The notes under the pieces are model-generated. The model made no database searches and had not been told where the DNA came from. It saw only the letters and a list, made by a program, of their open reading frames with translations. This document shows, in pieces, positions 1 through 11,200 of a stretch of DNA of 64,000 bases. The stretch's first letter is position 1; the number at the start of each line of letters is the position of its first letter. Source of the DNA: Batillaria attramentaria (Eukaryota > Mollusca > Gastropoda > Batillariidae); the NCBI GenBank assembly GCA_018292915.2, contig JACVVK020000345.1:435534-499533 (forward strand), in the 5' to 3' direction. Both the position numbers and the translations under genes were made by a program.

Positions 1-279
1 GGTTGGGGGAGGAGGAGGAGGGGGGGGGGGGGGGTAATGTTGTTGACATTTTTTCCGCATTGATGTGAAACTGCTGGTTGGGTTATGGGTGTGAAAGGGA
101 CTAAGAAACTAAGAAAGGGTCAACTCTGTAATTTTGCACTCTGTCAGATTTAGTCTCCCAGGGTGGGGCTGCAGCGAGATATGATTGATATTTGATAAGT
201 TGTTGTGACACAATTACTGAAGAACACAGAAACTGAAAGGAAAGCCACGCGTTTCGAAACGATTTCCTAGAATTGTGCT

Positions 280-660
280 TTTTTTTTTTTCTTTTTTTTT
301 TTAAAATTATTTCGCGTTTAGTAGGATTAGTGGATGCTGTATATGGCTTTTATTTTCTAACTTTTATTTTGATGTAAATTTTTTATTTCACGTTTGTTTC
401 AAGTATTACTAGTGGATGCCTATGTTAGTAAGGAAATTAAGAACTTTTATTTAAAAAAAAAAACCCTTTAATTTCACATTTAGGCCCAAGCCCTCTAGAA
501 CAGAGGACTTAAAATATGAATTATGGGCTGAAGTAAGTTTATATTTGGGGGGGGGGGGGGAGGAATTATGGTCAGGTTGCGTTTGAGAAGTTTTTGTTCA
601 AGAAAATACAGCAAAGTGGTCAAAACTTTAGATTGCTTTCTTTCTTTCTTTCCTGCCTTC
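280..660. other. AT-rich intergenic DNA, no gene seen
   Basis: This stretch holds poly-T, poly-A and poly-G runs (for example the T-runs near 281-302 and the G-run near 547-560) and no open frame with protein-like composition. The first 280 bases are likewise non-coding to my reading, apart from a G-rich start. Confidence 0.5.
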
Positions 661-663
661 TTT

Positions 664-1500
664 CTTTTCTTTCTTCGTCCTCCTCTTCTTCTTCTTCTTC
701 TCCTCCTCCTCCTCCTCCTCCTTCTTCTTACAAGTTCTTCTTCTTCTTCTCCTCCTCCTCCTTCTTCTTCTCCTTACAAGTTCTTCTTCTTCTTCTCCTC
801 CTCCTCCTTCTTCTTCTCCTTACAAGTTCTTCTTCTTCTCCTCCTCCTCCTTCTTCTTCTCCTTACAAGTTCTTCTTCTTCTTCTCCTCCTCCTCCTTCT
901 TCTTACATGTTCTTCTTCTTCTTCTTCTCATCCTCCTCCTCCTTCTTCTTTTCCTTACAAATTCTTCTTCTTCTTCTCCTCCTCCTCCTTGTTCTTCTCC
1001 TTACAAGTTCTTCTCCTCCTCCTCCTCCTTCTTCTTACAAGTTCTTCTTCTTCTCCTCCTCCTTCTTCTTCTTCTTACAAGTTCTTCTTCTTCTTCTCCT
1101 CCTCCTCCCCCTCCTTCTTCTTTTCCTTACAAGTTCTTCTTCTTCTTCTCCTCCTCCTCCTTCTCCTTACAAGTTCTTCTTCTTCTCATCCTCCTCCTCC
1201 TTCTTCTTACAAGTTCTTCTTCTTCTTCTCCTCCTTCTTCTTACAAGTTCTTCTTCTTCTCCTCCTCCTCCTCCTTCTCCTTACAAGTTCTTCTTCTTCT
1301 CATCCTCCTCCTCCTTCTCCTTACAAGTTCTTCTTCTTCTCATCCTCCTCCTCCTTCTCCTTACAAGTTCTTCTTCTTCTCATCCTCCTCCTCCTTCTTC
1401 TTACAAGTTCTTCTTCTTCTTCTTCTCCTCCTCCTCCTCCTTCTTCTTCTCCTTACAAGTTCTTCTTCTTCTTCTTTTCATCCTCCTCCTCCTCTTTTTT
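664..1500. repeat. Polypyrimidine minisatellite (TTC/CTC with TTACAAG spacer)
   Basis: About 0.83 kb is almost purely pyrimidine on the plus strand. It is built of irregular units of roughly 35-60 bp, each starting with a TTACAAGTTC-like word and followed by TTC and CTC triplets. The only purines are in the TACAAG word and a few CAT interruptions. All three plus-strand frames are open, giving Leu/Ser/Phe/Pro-only translations. That is a composition effect, not coding. Confidence 0.9.
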
Positions 1501-1600
1501 TCTTGTCTGTTTGTTCGTTTTGTGTGTTTGTTTGTTTAGCCAGGATTTATTTTTGACGACTAGCAATCAGTTTACTGCAGCCTGATCGCTGATGCACTTG

Positions 1601-1601
<1 letters not shown>

Positions 1602-1660
<59 letters not shown>
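1602..1660. repeat. (CA)n microsatellite
   Basis: An uninterrupted CA dinucleotide run lies between unique sequences. It is followed at about 1719-1818 by six ACCGGT-centred words embedded in A-runs, and at about 1908-1952 by a (TA)n(GA)n compound repeat. Confidence 0.9.
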
Positions 1661-1661
<1 letters not shown>

Positions 1662-1831
1662 GAACACGCATCGCATAAAACGCCAATATTTTTGCAGACC
1701 TCAAACACCTTTTGGTGATGACTGAACCGGAAAAAACACCGGTTTAAAAAAACCGGTTTGAAGGTAAAAAAAAAAAAAAAAAACGGTAAAAAACCGGTTT
1801 GGATTTTTGAACCGGTTCACAGCTCTAGTGG

Positions 1832-1895
1832 GCATGGAAGAACAGCTTGCAGGTGTCAGGGCTAACTAGGCGACTTAGTTTAGATAGCAAGAATA
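1832..1895 (-). mobile_element. Fragment of the same non-LTR retroelement as at 46.6-47.2 kb
   Basis: The words GCTTGCAGGTGTCA and CGACTTAGTTTAGATAGCA recur at about 46992-47037, inside a minus-strand reverse transcriptase fragment. This is a short, diverged relic of that family and has no coding capacity by itself. Confidence 0.55.
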
Positions 1896-1905
1896 CATTT
1901 TTGAC

Positions 1906-1955
<50 letters not shown>

Positions 1956-2085
1956 ATGCATGCATGCAAACTCAGCAAGTGTACAGATATGACAAATCAG
2001 GTGTTTCTGCACAAAAACATACAGAGGGCTTCATCTGATTAAATCTTTATTCTGGAGAGAGGTATTAACAGCCTGGCTAGAAACC

Positions 2086-2646
2086 GTGCAATCCACAAAT
2101 GAGTCAATGAGCACAGTGATATGGAACAACGCAAACATAACTTACAGATCTAACCCCCTTTTTTTCGCCGAATGGCTGAGAAATGGTATATATCGCGTGT
2201 CCGACATTTGTAATGGCAACACACTGATGTCCATGGAGGAACTGTGCCGCCGTGTGGGTCAAGCCCCTCAAAGGCTCTTAGAATATAATGTTGTGGCAAA
2301 TGCAGTCTCACGCTTCATTCGTAGTTACCCTCATTTTAATGAAGTCACTCCTGAAAATATTGTGTGGCCAGCTAAAGCTTTTAGAAAGCAAATTGTTAAA
2401 CAAAAGTACAGTCCCCCAAATGCAGTCACATTTTGGAAGAATAAATTTGGTATCGAAATAAATGAATGGTTTTGGGAAATAGCAAACAAATCATCGAAAG
2501 AAATTAGATTGCAGGAACTCCAATGGAAGATAATACACAATATTTATCCAACAAACATTCTTCTATCAAAAATGGGGGTCGCAAGTAATAGATACTGTAC
2601 TTTTTGTAATAACCAAATCGATTATGCTGAAAAAATTAATAAATAA
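2086..2646 (+). pseudogene. Non-LTR retrotransposon ORF2 C-terminal fragment (zf-RVT-like region)
   Basis: An open frame of about 186 codons ends with the pattern LQELQWKIIHNIYPTN, then a Cys-x2-Cys pair (CTFC). This is the layout of the zf-RVT region downstream of the reverse transcriptase of L1/Tx1-type non-LTR elements. No catalytic RT motifs and no endonuclease are present, so it is a 5'-truncated relic. The likely start is unclear because the reading frame is only the tail of a larger polyprotein. It ends just before the segmental-duplication boundary at 2692. Family name is inference from motif recall. Confidence 0.65.
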
Positions 2647-3008
2647 AAACCCTGAGTCTGATGCATCCATGCATGCAACTGAGGTGTTTCTGCTTGTTTG
2701 TTAAAGTCTACGCCACCTGAGGAATGGAAAAAAAATAAAGAAAACAAGAGAAGACTCATGAAAATGACGACCTGTATTCCGTCTGTTCACCAGTGTGATT
2801 TTTTTTTTCAAATTAATGAACACAAAACAGCATAAGTAACGCTACATTAAAGCAAAACCTGGATCATGTTTCTATAATTGGCACTTGGATGCTGTGTGCC
2901 ATTTTCATGTACCATTCTGTCCCCAATTTCACACTTGATCAACCATCGTCAAAACAATCCTATATGTCCAAACACACACAAAGAAAACGTTTTTTAACCT
3001 TCAATTTT

Positions 3009-3013
<5 letters not shown>

Positions 3014-3089
<76 letters not shown>

Positions 3090-3090
3090 C
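3014..3090. repeat. (CA)n/(CGCA)n microsatellite
   Basis: A CA run is interrupted by a CGCA block. The duplicated partner at about 53757-53793 has only the CA part. Confidence 0.85.
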
Positions 3091-3242
3091 GAAAAAAAAC
3101 AGTTTGTATGAAAACACTTCACCCAACAATGCATTGAAGATGCACCCAACAAAAGAATGTAAATCGCTAGGGCACCAGTTGTATGAACACTGAACAAAAT
3201 GCTGCAACAAAAGAAACAGGTAACTCGCTCATTCTCAGCAAA

Positions 3243-3761
3243 CTACGGCGGCATTGTACCCGTCTTAAACCAGTTGAACGTGTGCCCTCTCGCCACCTTG
3301 TGAGAACCAGCCTGAAATATCAGCTTCCCACGCTGGTGCAGGAATAACTTAGACACGATGATGCCAAGACTGGACTGGTCGAAGCGATGGCACCTGTTGT
3401 CCCTTCTCGGCGGCGACGCCGAGCACCCTAACAGTTTTCTGTACTTCTCAACACACATACACCGCGTGTCGAAGGCGCACGACACCCAAGGGTCAAGAAT
3501 AACTTCGCGTACAAACTCCTCGTTGTGGTAGATTCCAGCTCCGCTCTCGATCTCGGAGAATCGCGTGTACTGACACGTCATATCGCCGTAAAAGTCGAAG
3601 GTGGAAGCAGTTGTTCGAACGGAGATTACGCCGCTATTCACCTCGCGGAGCTGCAGACCACGTTCTTTGGCGCGCTGAAAGACAGGGTCCAGAGGCGAGA
3701 CGGCGCTCCAGCGTACGGACGTATCCATCCAGATCACGAACTCCGCCTTGTCGATCAGCGA
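3243..3761 (-). CDS. GT92/DUF1647 gene exon 8 (terminal)
   Basis: Begins after TTCTGCAG with SLIDKAEFVIWMD and runs to the stop at 3243. Contains WMDTSVRW, a PWVSCAF/CMC cysteine cluster and HRFDQSSLGIIVSKL, the strongest DUF1647-type signatures. The duplicate at 53949-54467 keeps the full frame with a single visible residue change (Ile to Val). Confidence 0.8.
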   Translation of the reverse strand, partial: SLIDKAEFVIWMDTSVRWSAVSPLDPVFQRAKERGLQLREVNSGVISVRTTASTFDFYGDMTCQYTRFSEIESGAGIYHNEEFVREVILDPWVSCAFDTRCMCVEKYRKLLGCSASPPRRDNRCHRFDQSSLGIIVSKLFLHQRGKLIFQAGSHKVARGHTFNWFKTGTMPP

Positions 3762-6192
3762 CTGCAGAATAAATGACAGTCATTACGAAGCAGGCACGTG
3801 TTAACTATTCCAAGGTCACAAATTGACCTTGTTAACTTTACCAAGGTCACAAGCTGACCTTGTTGACTTTTCCAAGGTCACAAATTAACCTTGAAAACTT
3901 TTCCAAGGTCACAATTTGACCTGGCCTGCTTAGGATGACAAAAGCATTATATGATACGAACATGTGCAGAAATTGCAGTCTTCTGTGAGAAATAGGTGCT
4001 AAAATATTGGTGAATATAATTATGGGTGCAAACAGATAAAGATGTAGATTTGTTAAAGCTCTTGTAGCTTTTTCAGTCCTGTAGGTGCCGTAGAGACCAC
4101 TAAGGAATAAACGCTTCATAAGTATCTATTATTATTATCATCATCATTATTAGTCGTATTATTATTGTTATTTCTCCCCGTTTCTTTCCTTGCCATGGAA
4201 AATGGATTAGGAAAAAAATAGTTTTTTCTTCCTCGTCAATATTCACTAATAAGAGCCGCGGAAGTATGAATAGTAATACAAAAAAAAAAAAAAAATCAAG
4301 TTTTCTTACCCTAATGACAAAAGGTTTCCAAGTAGCACATTTCAGTTCCTTGAAGAATTGTGGTAGCAGATGAAAGGGGAAGTCGAGAACCGTACATCGA
4401 CAGTATTTTTCGGTCTGCAACAGAAATAGTTGGGATACAGAAAGCACTAAGACAGGCGATTTCGAGCCGGCGGACACGCACATTTACAAGTACTGTAACT
4501 TAGACCACTCTACAACTATTGCAGGTCAAGGTTTAAAAACCCGTAATCCACCACGCGTGGTATAACATTTGTACCCGTAAAAATCACACGTGAATAACGA
4601 ATATATACTTAAAACGTGCATGTGCACTACGCCGAGCAGTGCTCTAGCAGAATAATTTGCGTCACGACAAGACGCAGTTCGGCTTCGTACGAGAATGGAT
4701 ACGAAGGAGCTCTGCCACTCGCTGCATGGGAAATGCATGATCTTCTGCTGAGTTTTATCCACGATCGGTCGTGTCTGCGACAATCGTAAGCCAGTTCTTG
4801 CTCAAACGGAGGCTTCGAAACGGACCTACCTACTTCTCCAAGCCTACAACAAAGCGAAGTAAAGCGCCTCAGAGATGCCGCGTGAAGCATTTAATTGAGA
4901 TGTTAGCTTTCAACCAAAAAAAAAAAAAAAACAAGGAGGAACGACCCCGTCCTACAAAGTTGTTTCTCCAAACTTCATTTTATTTTGTCTGTTTTGTTGT
5001 TATTGTTGCCGGTTCTCCCCTCTCCAAGTTCTACCAATGACACTAGATCCTCTACGACCTCGACCGATTAGCCACGTGACTGGGGGTGGGGCCGGGTGGG
5101 GGAAGAAGGGGGGGGGGGGGAGAGAGAGAGAGAGGCAGAGAAAGAGGGTGGGTGGGTGGGTGTTTAGGAGTTTAACGTCCTTTTCCCCCACATAAGGATG
5201 ATATCAAAGAGAAAAGGGGCAATGAGAAAAAGGCCAGCACAAATATTTGGCCCCAGCGGCCGGGATTCGAACTCTCGGCCCAAGCATTGAAAGTCCAACG
5301 CTCTACCATTCGGCCACCCTGGCTCCCCAGAGAGAGAGAGAGAGACGTCTCTATAGAGAAACAACTTAAAACCAAATACAGGTGCCCCCAATTACGGAAA
5401 ATAAACCACACTCGTTTGTCGTTTTCGACCAAAATCGTAAAAACTCGCGATTCTTTGGTCGAAATCAACAAACTCGTGTGGTGTATTTTCCGTTCTCGAA
5501 GGCTCCATTATTATGAAAAGTCTATTGATGTAGTCTAGAACTGGCGCTCAGCGCTTTTACGAACGTCAAAACACACAAACAACCAAAACGTTTACAAACT
5601 GACCAGATTCCTCTGTTTTGGCCCAAGTCCCAGATCCACAAGAATAAAAGTGTAGTTTTTCACCCTGGGAAACACATTTCTGACGAGGTTTAACACCAGT
5701 CCCTGCATCTCGGTGTAGTGGCTGGTTGATGCTGCGCTCACAAATATATACTTGTAACTTGGAATGTCCTTGATGAATGACGTCACTGCAAAGGATTGGG
5801 AGTGATACTGTCCGGTGCGGGTTGCCAGGATCTGACGTAAGCGAACTTCCGGTTTTGGAGAAAATGACTCGGGGCAGGTATGGTTGATACACACAAAACC
5901 TGAAAGTGGATTTTTTGTTTTAAATATCAGATATTGGGAAGTCAATTACTTATGGCATGAAACCAGTCACAGCACTACACTCATCAGAGAAAAGTCGAGA
6001 AACATATCCAAAAAGGCACATTACGCAAATGATAATGATCATTGTGCTTCTACTGGTGCATGTTCAGAAATGCAAAACATATCAAACGCCAAATTTTTAT
6101 TTGTCCACAAGTAGCTCGCCATTTTGTTTTTAAAAAGTGTATGGTGCGGGGACTGCTTACTTTAATTTCAGTCACTCCCCCACCACCACCTC

Positions 6193-6236
<44 letters not shown>

Positions 6237-6981
6237 GCAGGCAGGCAGGCAGGCAGGCAGAGAAGAAGAAGACTTACTCATATTAACGTTTGCGCAGTTT
6301 CGGAGTTTTAATTTTCCCGTCTGAGTGGTATCTGCCGCAAAAGAAAACAGCACAAAGAGGTGAATATAATGAAACATCTCTTATGTCAACACACACACAC
6401 ACACACAAAAAAAAAACTCAGAGGACGATACTTCCTCGAGTAAATCAAGGAAAGATTCCTGACGTAGTTGTAAAATCCCGCTTGTCTTACACGCGTATTT
6501 ACTACCAGAGTCGGTTCCTGAAACTGTTTAGTGTAAACGTGCATGGTCCGCTTCTAAGCGTGCCAGGTTCTCTTACTCATTAAATTAACTTAAGTGTAGA
6601 TGTATCAGTTTATAGTCTTACTTGGAAGAATGTGCGCGTAAAGATTCACTAGTTTATCCGTGTCTGGCTGTGTTGACTGTGATGTTTGACGGGCAGCATT
6701 TCCCGCTGGAGCGATCTTCAAGTCTGCAAAATTCTCCTTCATTAACATACGAAAATAGAGATAGTGTTTGTAGGGCTCACCCTTAACCAACATATTGAGT
6801 CGTTTTTTCTAAAAGGCGCAAGACGTGGCTTAAATCTCTTGTCACTGGTGAATATTTGAATGACTTGCACGGGTGAAATCGAAAAAGCCAACACATTTTC
6901 AAAAGAAATCTGGAAGATATATAAATGGTATCCTATTAACAATATTCACAAAAGAACCTCCCCCCCCCCCCCCTCGCCCTC

Positions 6982-7045
<64 letters not shown>

Positions 7046-8239
7046 CTCCAACCCCAATCGCGACACACATACACCATTTCAGTTTAACCAAATTATTCCC
7101 GCCTCCACCCCCACCCCCCACCCCCCTAAAAGAACAACAGCAACAACAAACAATGCGCTGTACAACAGAGCAAGTGTAGGTATATTTTTTGAAACCCGCT
7201 CATTTTGTTGGCTCAACGATATCATAAATCAGTGCTAGAGGCAAAATAATGTTGTTGCTTTCTTTTTTGTGTGTGTGTCATCTCTGTAATTATGCTGTAT
7301 AGAACTGCAAGGCCCTTTTGTACTTGCACCTAGTTCTTCCACCCAAAACAAACAATACATAATTATAGTCTGAGAAAAAAAATACAAACCGGCTGTTCTA
7401 TTCAGTATTCTCCACGTCTCTTTTACGATGACGTCCACGTGGCGCCAAAGTCGCTCATCTTCGGTCCTGTTGTTCTCGGGGATGTTGCCAGCGTATCTAT
7501 AGTGATGCAGCAGACCCTGTTCAGGGTCAACGTTACACGAGCGGAAACCTTTCCTCAGCTTCTCAACGATGTGCACACTGCCGACTGAGACCTTCCGCGG
7601 ATCCACGATGGGTTTTGAACGATCTCCGGCGCGATGAATGTATTTATGTCTCGTCGTGTGCAGCAGCATTGGCATGCGATGCCCTCGGAGGAAACTGGCG
7701 GAGATTTCGTCGGTGGGAGGGAATTTCGGGGGGAAGTTCATGTTGAAGAAAGCGTTCCTGAATAGGAAGGCACCGCAGGATGGGTTCTGAAAGCAACACA
7801 GAACGTATGGTAATGTATATAATATAGGGTGGGTGGGCGATTAACGTCCTTTTTCACCACGTAAGGGTGATATCAAAGACGGGGCAACGAGAAAAAACGC
7901 TAACACAAATATTTGGCCCCAGCCGGGTTTGAACTCACGATCCGAACATTGCGTGTTTTGTACAGAATACAGAATATTTTATTGATCCCGAAAAGGGAAA
8001 TTGCTTTTCTGTCCCGCATACTAGTAAACACACAATAAACATTTTAATAAATAAGACCACAAATATACGCATTAGAAAACTTAGGTAAAACAAACAGTCT
8101 TGACCAATAAAATTACTTAAGATCAAGAGTAACACACATTATCACAAACATACAATTTACTATCACATTAAACACTCACTGATATACTCATTCCGGCATT
8201 CACTCTGCATATTCACTCGCTCTGCTCTTTCTCTCGCAC

Positions 8240-8270
<31 letters not shown>

Positions 8271-11200
8271 ACCCCTCTCTCGTGCGCGTTCTACTTGAGT
8301 TGGCAGCTCTAACAGCCATGGTCATGAACAATCTTGCATATCTGGTAGCCTTGCTCTTGGTACTCTACACCTACCACTACGTACTATAGTCAAGCTGTCA
8401 AAGTCCTGTCGGAGGGGATGTCTCGTCACTGAGTTTGTTAGGATAGGTATTGGGTGGCGCTGCACAGCGGCGATGCACTTTTTATTGGAGGAAGCAGCCC
8501 GAATTTCCCAAAAGGGATAATAAAGTAGTTTTTAAAAAAAAGCGAGCGATCGACTGACACATATACACACACGGACAGACAGACAGACAGAGACAGACAA
8601 ACAGACAGACAGGCAGACAGGCAGAAACACAGACAGACAGGCAGACAGAAACACAGACAGACAGGCAGACAGAAACACAGACAGACAGGCAGACAGAAAC
8701 ACAGACAGACAACCAGACATGCAGTGTTGGCTAACTCAACACACCTTCGCGAAGTGCTCGTCCAGAAAAGGAAGCAGCTGGTCATGTGACCGCGGCACAA
8801 TGAGCTCATCAACATCACCAAACTGCAGGTAGCGAGATGAATGCAGATGGCGGTAGAGGCAATCCTGGATGGCACTGAACTGAGCCTTGTAATGCACTTC
8901 TTTAGCAGATAAGTGTAGGTTCCATGGATACACCTCAGCAAGATTGTCTTCGGTGAGCACCTGTACATAAGTGAAGAAAATATACCCGCACGCACATGCA
9001 GGTGTAAGGACACAAATTGACCGTGGGGTCATGTTTGGTGTTTATTTGAGGTACCCTGTTTGGCGAGTGTGTTAGTCTGTAGTGATTTTTGTTGTCATGG
9101 AAAAGTGTGATTTTCGTGATTTTCAGATTATGTAGGTCAAGGTGCATAGCAGGCGGTCGCAAAAAAAGGCAAGCTGCCAGTGAAGCTGGGACTTTTTGCA
9201 CAGAGGTCGAGCACAAGTGGCAAGCGGATTTGTGTGATCTTGCTATCTGACCTAAACAGAAAGTAGACGTGCATTACTCCAGTGAGGCCTGAGCGGAAAG
9301 GAGACATTCACATTTTTTTTAACCCCTGTCTTGCGTGCCTTTGAATGGTCTGTTCATGGTGGTAATTGTTTGTAGATTGAAGCATTTTGAGGGGTGACTA
9401 TGATGACTGATGCTAATAGGGAATATACAGGTATTTGAGGTCTTGTGTTCTTCGGCCTGCAGTGTGATGTGGACAACAACAACAACAACAACAATAATAA
9501 TAATAATAATAATGGCATTAATATATATCTTGCTTCTCTCTTATAATGCAGCCTAAATGTCATTTCGTATCTGATATGTGTTTGCGATTATCTGCCGTTC
9601 TGTTATCCGTTGCCGAAAAAGACATTTACATCACATACATCAGCAAGTGTGATAATCATTTTCACACTTTTTATGTGCACCGCAGATATATGTTCCCCCT
9701 CCCCTCCTTAAATCAACAACAACATTAAAACAACAACAACAACCAACAACCAACAAAAAAAAAACATCTAAGTAAAATAAATGAAATAAAATGAAAAGAA
9801 AAAACAAAACAAAAAGGCAAACCTCCCAGCCTAGAGAGAGAGAGAGCAGGAACATCTGTGCCACTATAGTCATGCCTATTTGGTCCAGTTAACACGTAGC
9901 CCACAGACCCGTAGCCACGCCCTCTGATTCTCCATGGCAACCCATCTAATTTCTTTAGGCCCCGTATTATGGCACAACATGGGAAGGCCATGACATCATT
10001 TGATGGGAAACGGGGTGATTTCAAGATGAAAAACACTGATGTAATCTCCTGTTTCCACAAAATGACGTTTTGCTGTTTTGCCATTACACGGCAGTTTCGT
10101 CAAGCAAATCGAGCGTTCCCTACCATCGATACAGATAGAGAGATAGGACGTTCTGGTAGGGAACCCTCGAATACTCCGACAGAAAAACCCACACGTGTGA
10201 TTTGTGAGACGGAAGATCGGTGCACTGTGATTGACTGCACTGACTTCTCAGTCAGCATCTGGCAACATGTCAGTTCTTACCTCAAGCATTTTCTTTAGTC
10301 CAGGGCCAATGGATTCCACATAGAAAACAAAATGGTCGACACCAAGCGCTCTGCTGGCCGCAACCATCTCGGCAGCTCTCTGAAATTCATTGTAGCGGTT
10401 TTGGAAGGCCGGGAAACATCGTGTGATATTCCACTTGTAACTGTCACGTTTCTTTAATTTGTCGCTGGTTTCTCCTGACGTGTTCTTCCTCCGGAGAGCA
10501 GCCGAGTCCAGTTCTCGGCTGTAGTGAACTTTGAGAAAGGTTCTGTTCATTGAATGTTCTTCTTTGTTCACAGATACCGCATAGGGACGGAGGATTTTGT
10601 GTGTAAGAGGGCAGACCACAAAAGCACCGACATAGCTGAAACCGGAGAGAAAACGGAATTAACTCTCTCGTTGATATGGTTCTCATTTCGGGCCCTCACA
10701 TTCCCAACACTTGGCTGTTGAGGTCCGTTATAGGGGAGTGCCAACTTTCTATTTTTTTTAAATTCTCAGCCATGACATCATAAGGTGCGGAACTAAATAC
10801 AGAGCCAGCAAAACGGGTTTGTACCGGCCAAAGGGAAGCGACCTTTGTTGGTATGCTACCGTGGCATCCGTTGCTATATAGGCGCAAAGCTCACTGGTTG
10901 GCTCTGGTGAGTGTCTTTCAGAACCACAGTGAGTATTATTTTTAAGTTGCTGTGTTTTTATTGTTCGTTTGAGACCCAGTTTCCTTCTACAGCATTTTAA
11001 AAGCAAAATCATGTAATTTTGAGGAAGTTAGTTAGTTAGGTGTTTACGCCGCGCATGCTACAAAGACTATTTCGCGGCTAATTTTGAGTGAAACCCCAAA
11101 AGCAGGAACATTTGGTGTGATCCAAAATGCGATATTATTTCACAAAAAAGGAGGTCAATTTTTTGAGGTCACTTCAAAGAGGACCAAGGACACCGAACAA

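Larger units (their letters stand above)
2692..10960. repeat. Segmental duplication, copy 1 (partner 53439-63795)
   Basis: From the word GCTTGTTTGTTAAAG onward, this segment aligns almost base for base with 53439-63795. It includes exons, introns, SINEs and microsatellite positions. Copy 2 is longer mainly because of about 1.2 kb near 56.1-57.3 kb and 0.8 kb near 60.47-61.26 kb. Homology stops on the right just after the word GCTGTGTTTTTAT. Exon 1 of the resident gene lies outside the duplicated part. Confidence 0.9.

Noticed and set aside
568..1585. Three overlapping long plus-strand ORFs rich in Leu, Ser, Phe and Pro
   Set aside because: They are translations of one TTC/CTC minisatellite in all three frames. 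No start context or complexity supports a protein.
4100..4483. 127-aa minus-strand ORF as a separate gene
   Set aside because: Only 4310-4414 has exon character. The rest is intron sequence including a poly-A tract read as Phe.
8438..9013. 191-aa minus-strand ORF with CLPVCLCF repeats (and its twin at 61081-61530)
   Set aside because: The repeats are the CAGA minisatellite read in one frame. Only its part within 8745-8960, in another frame, is exonic.
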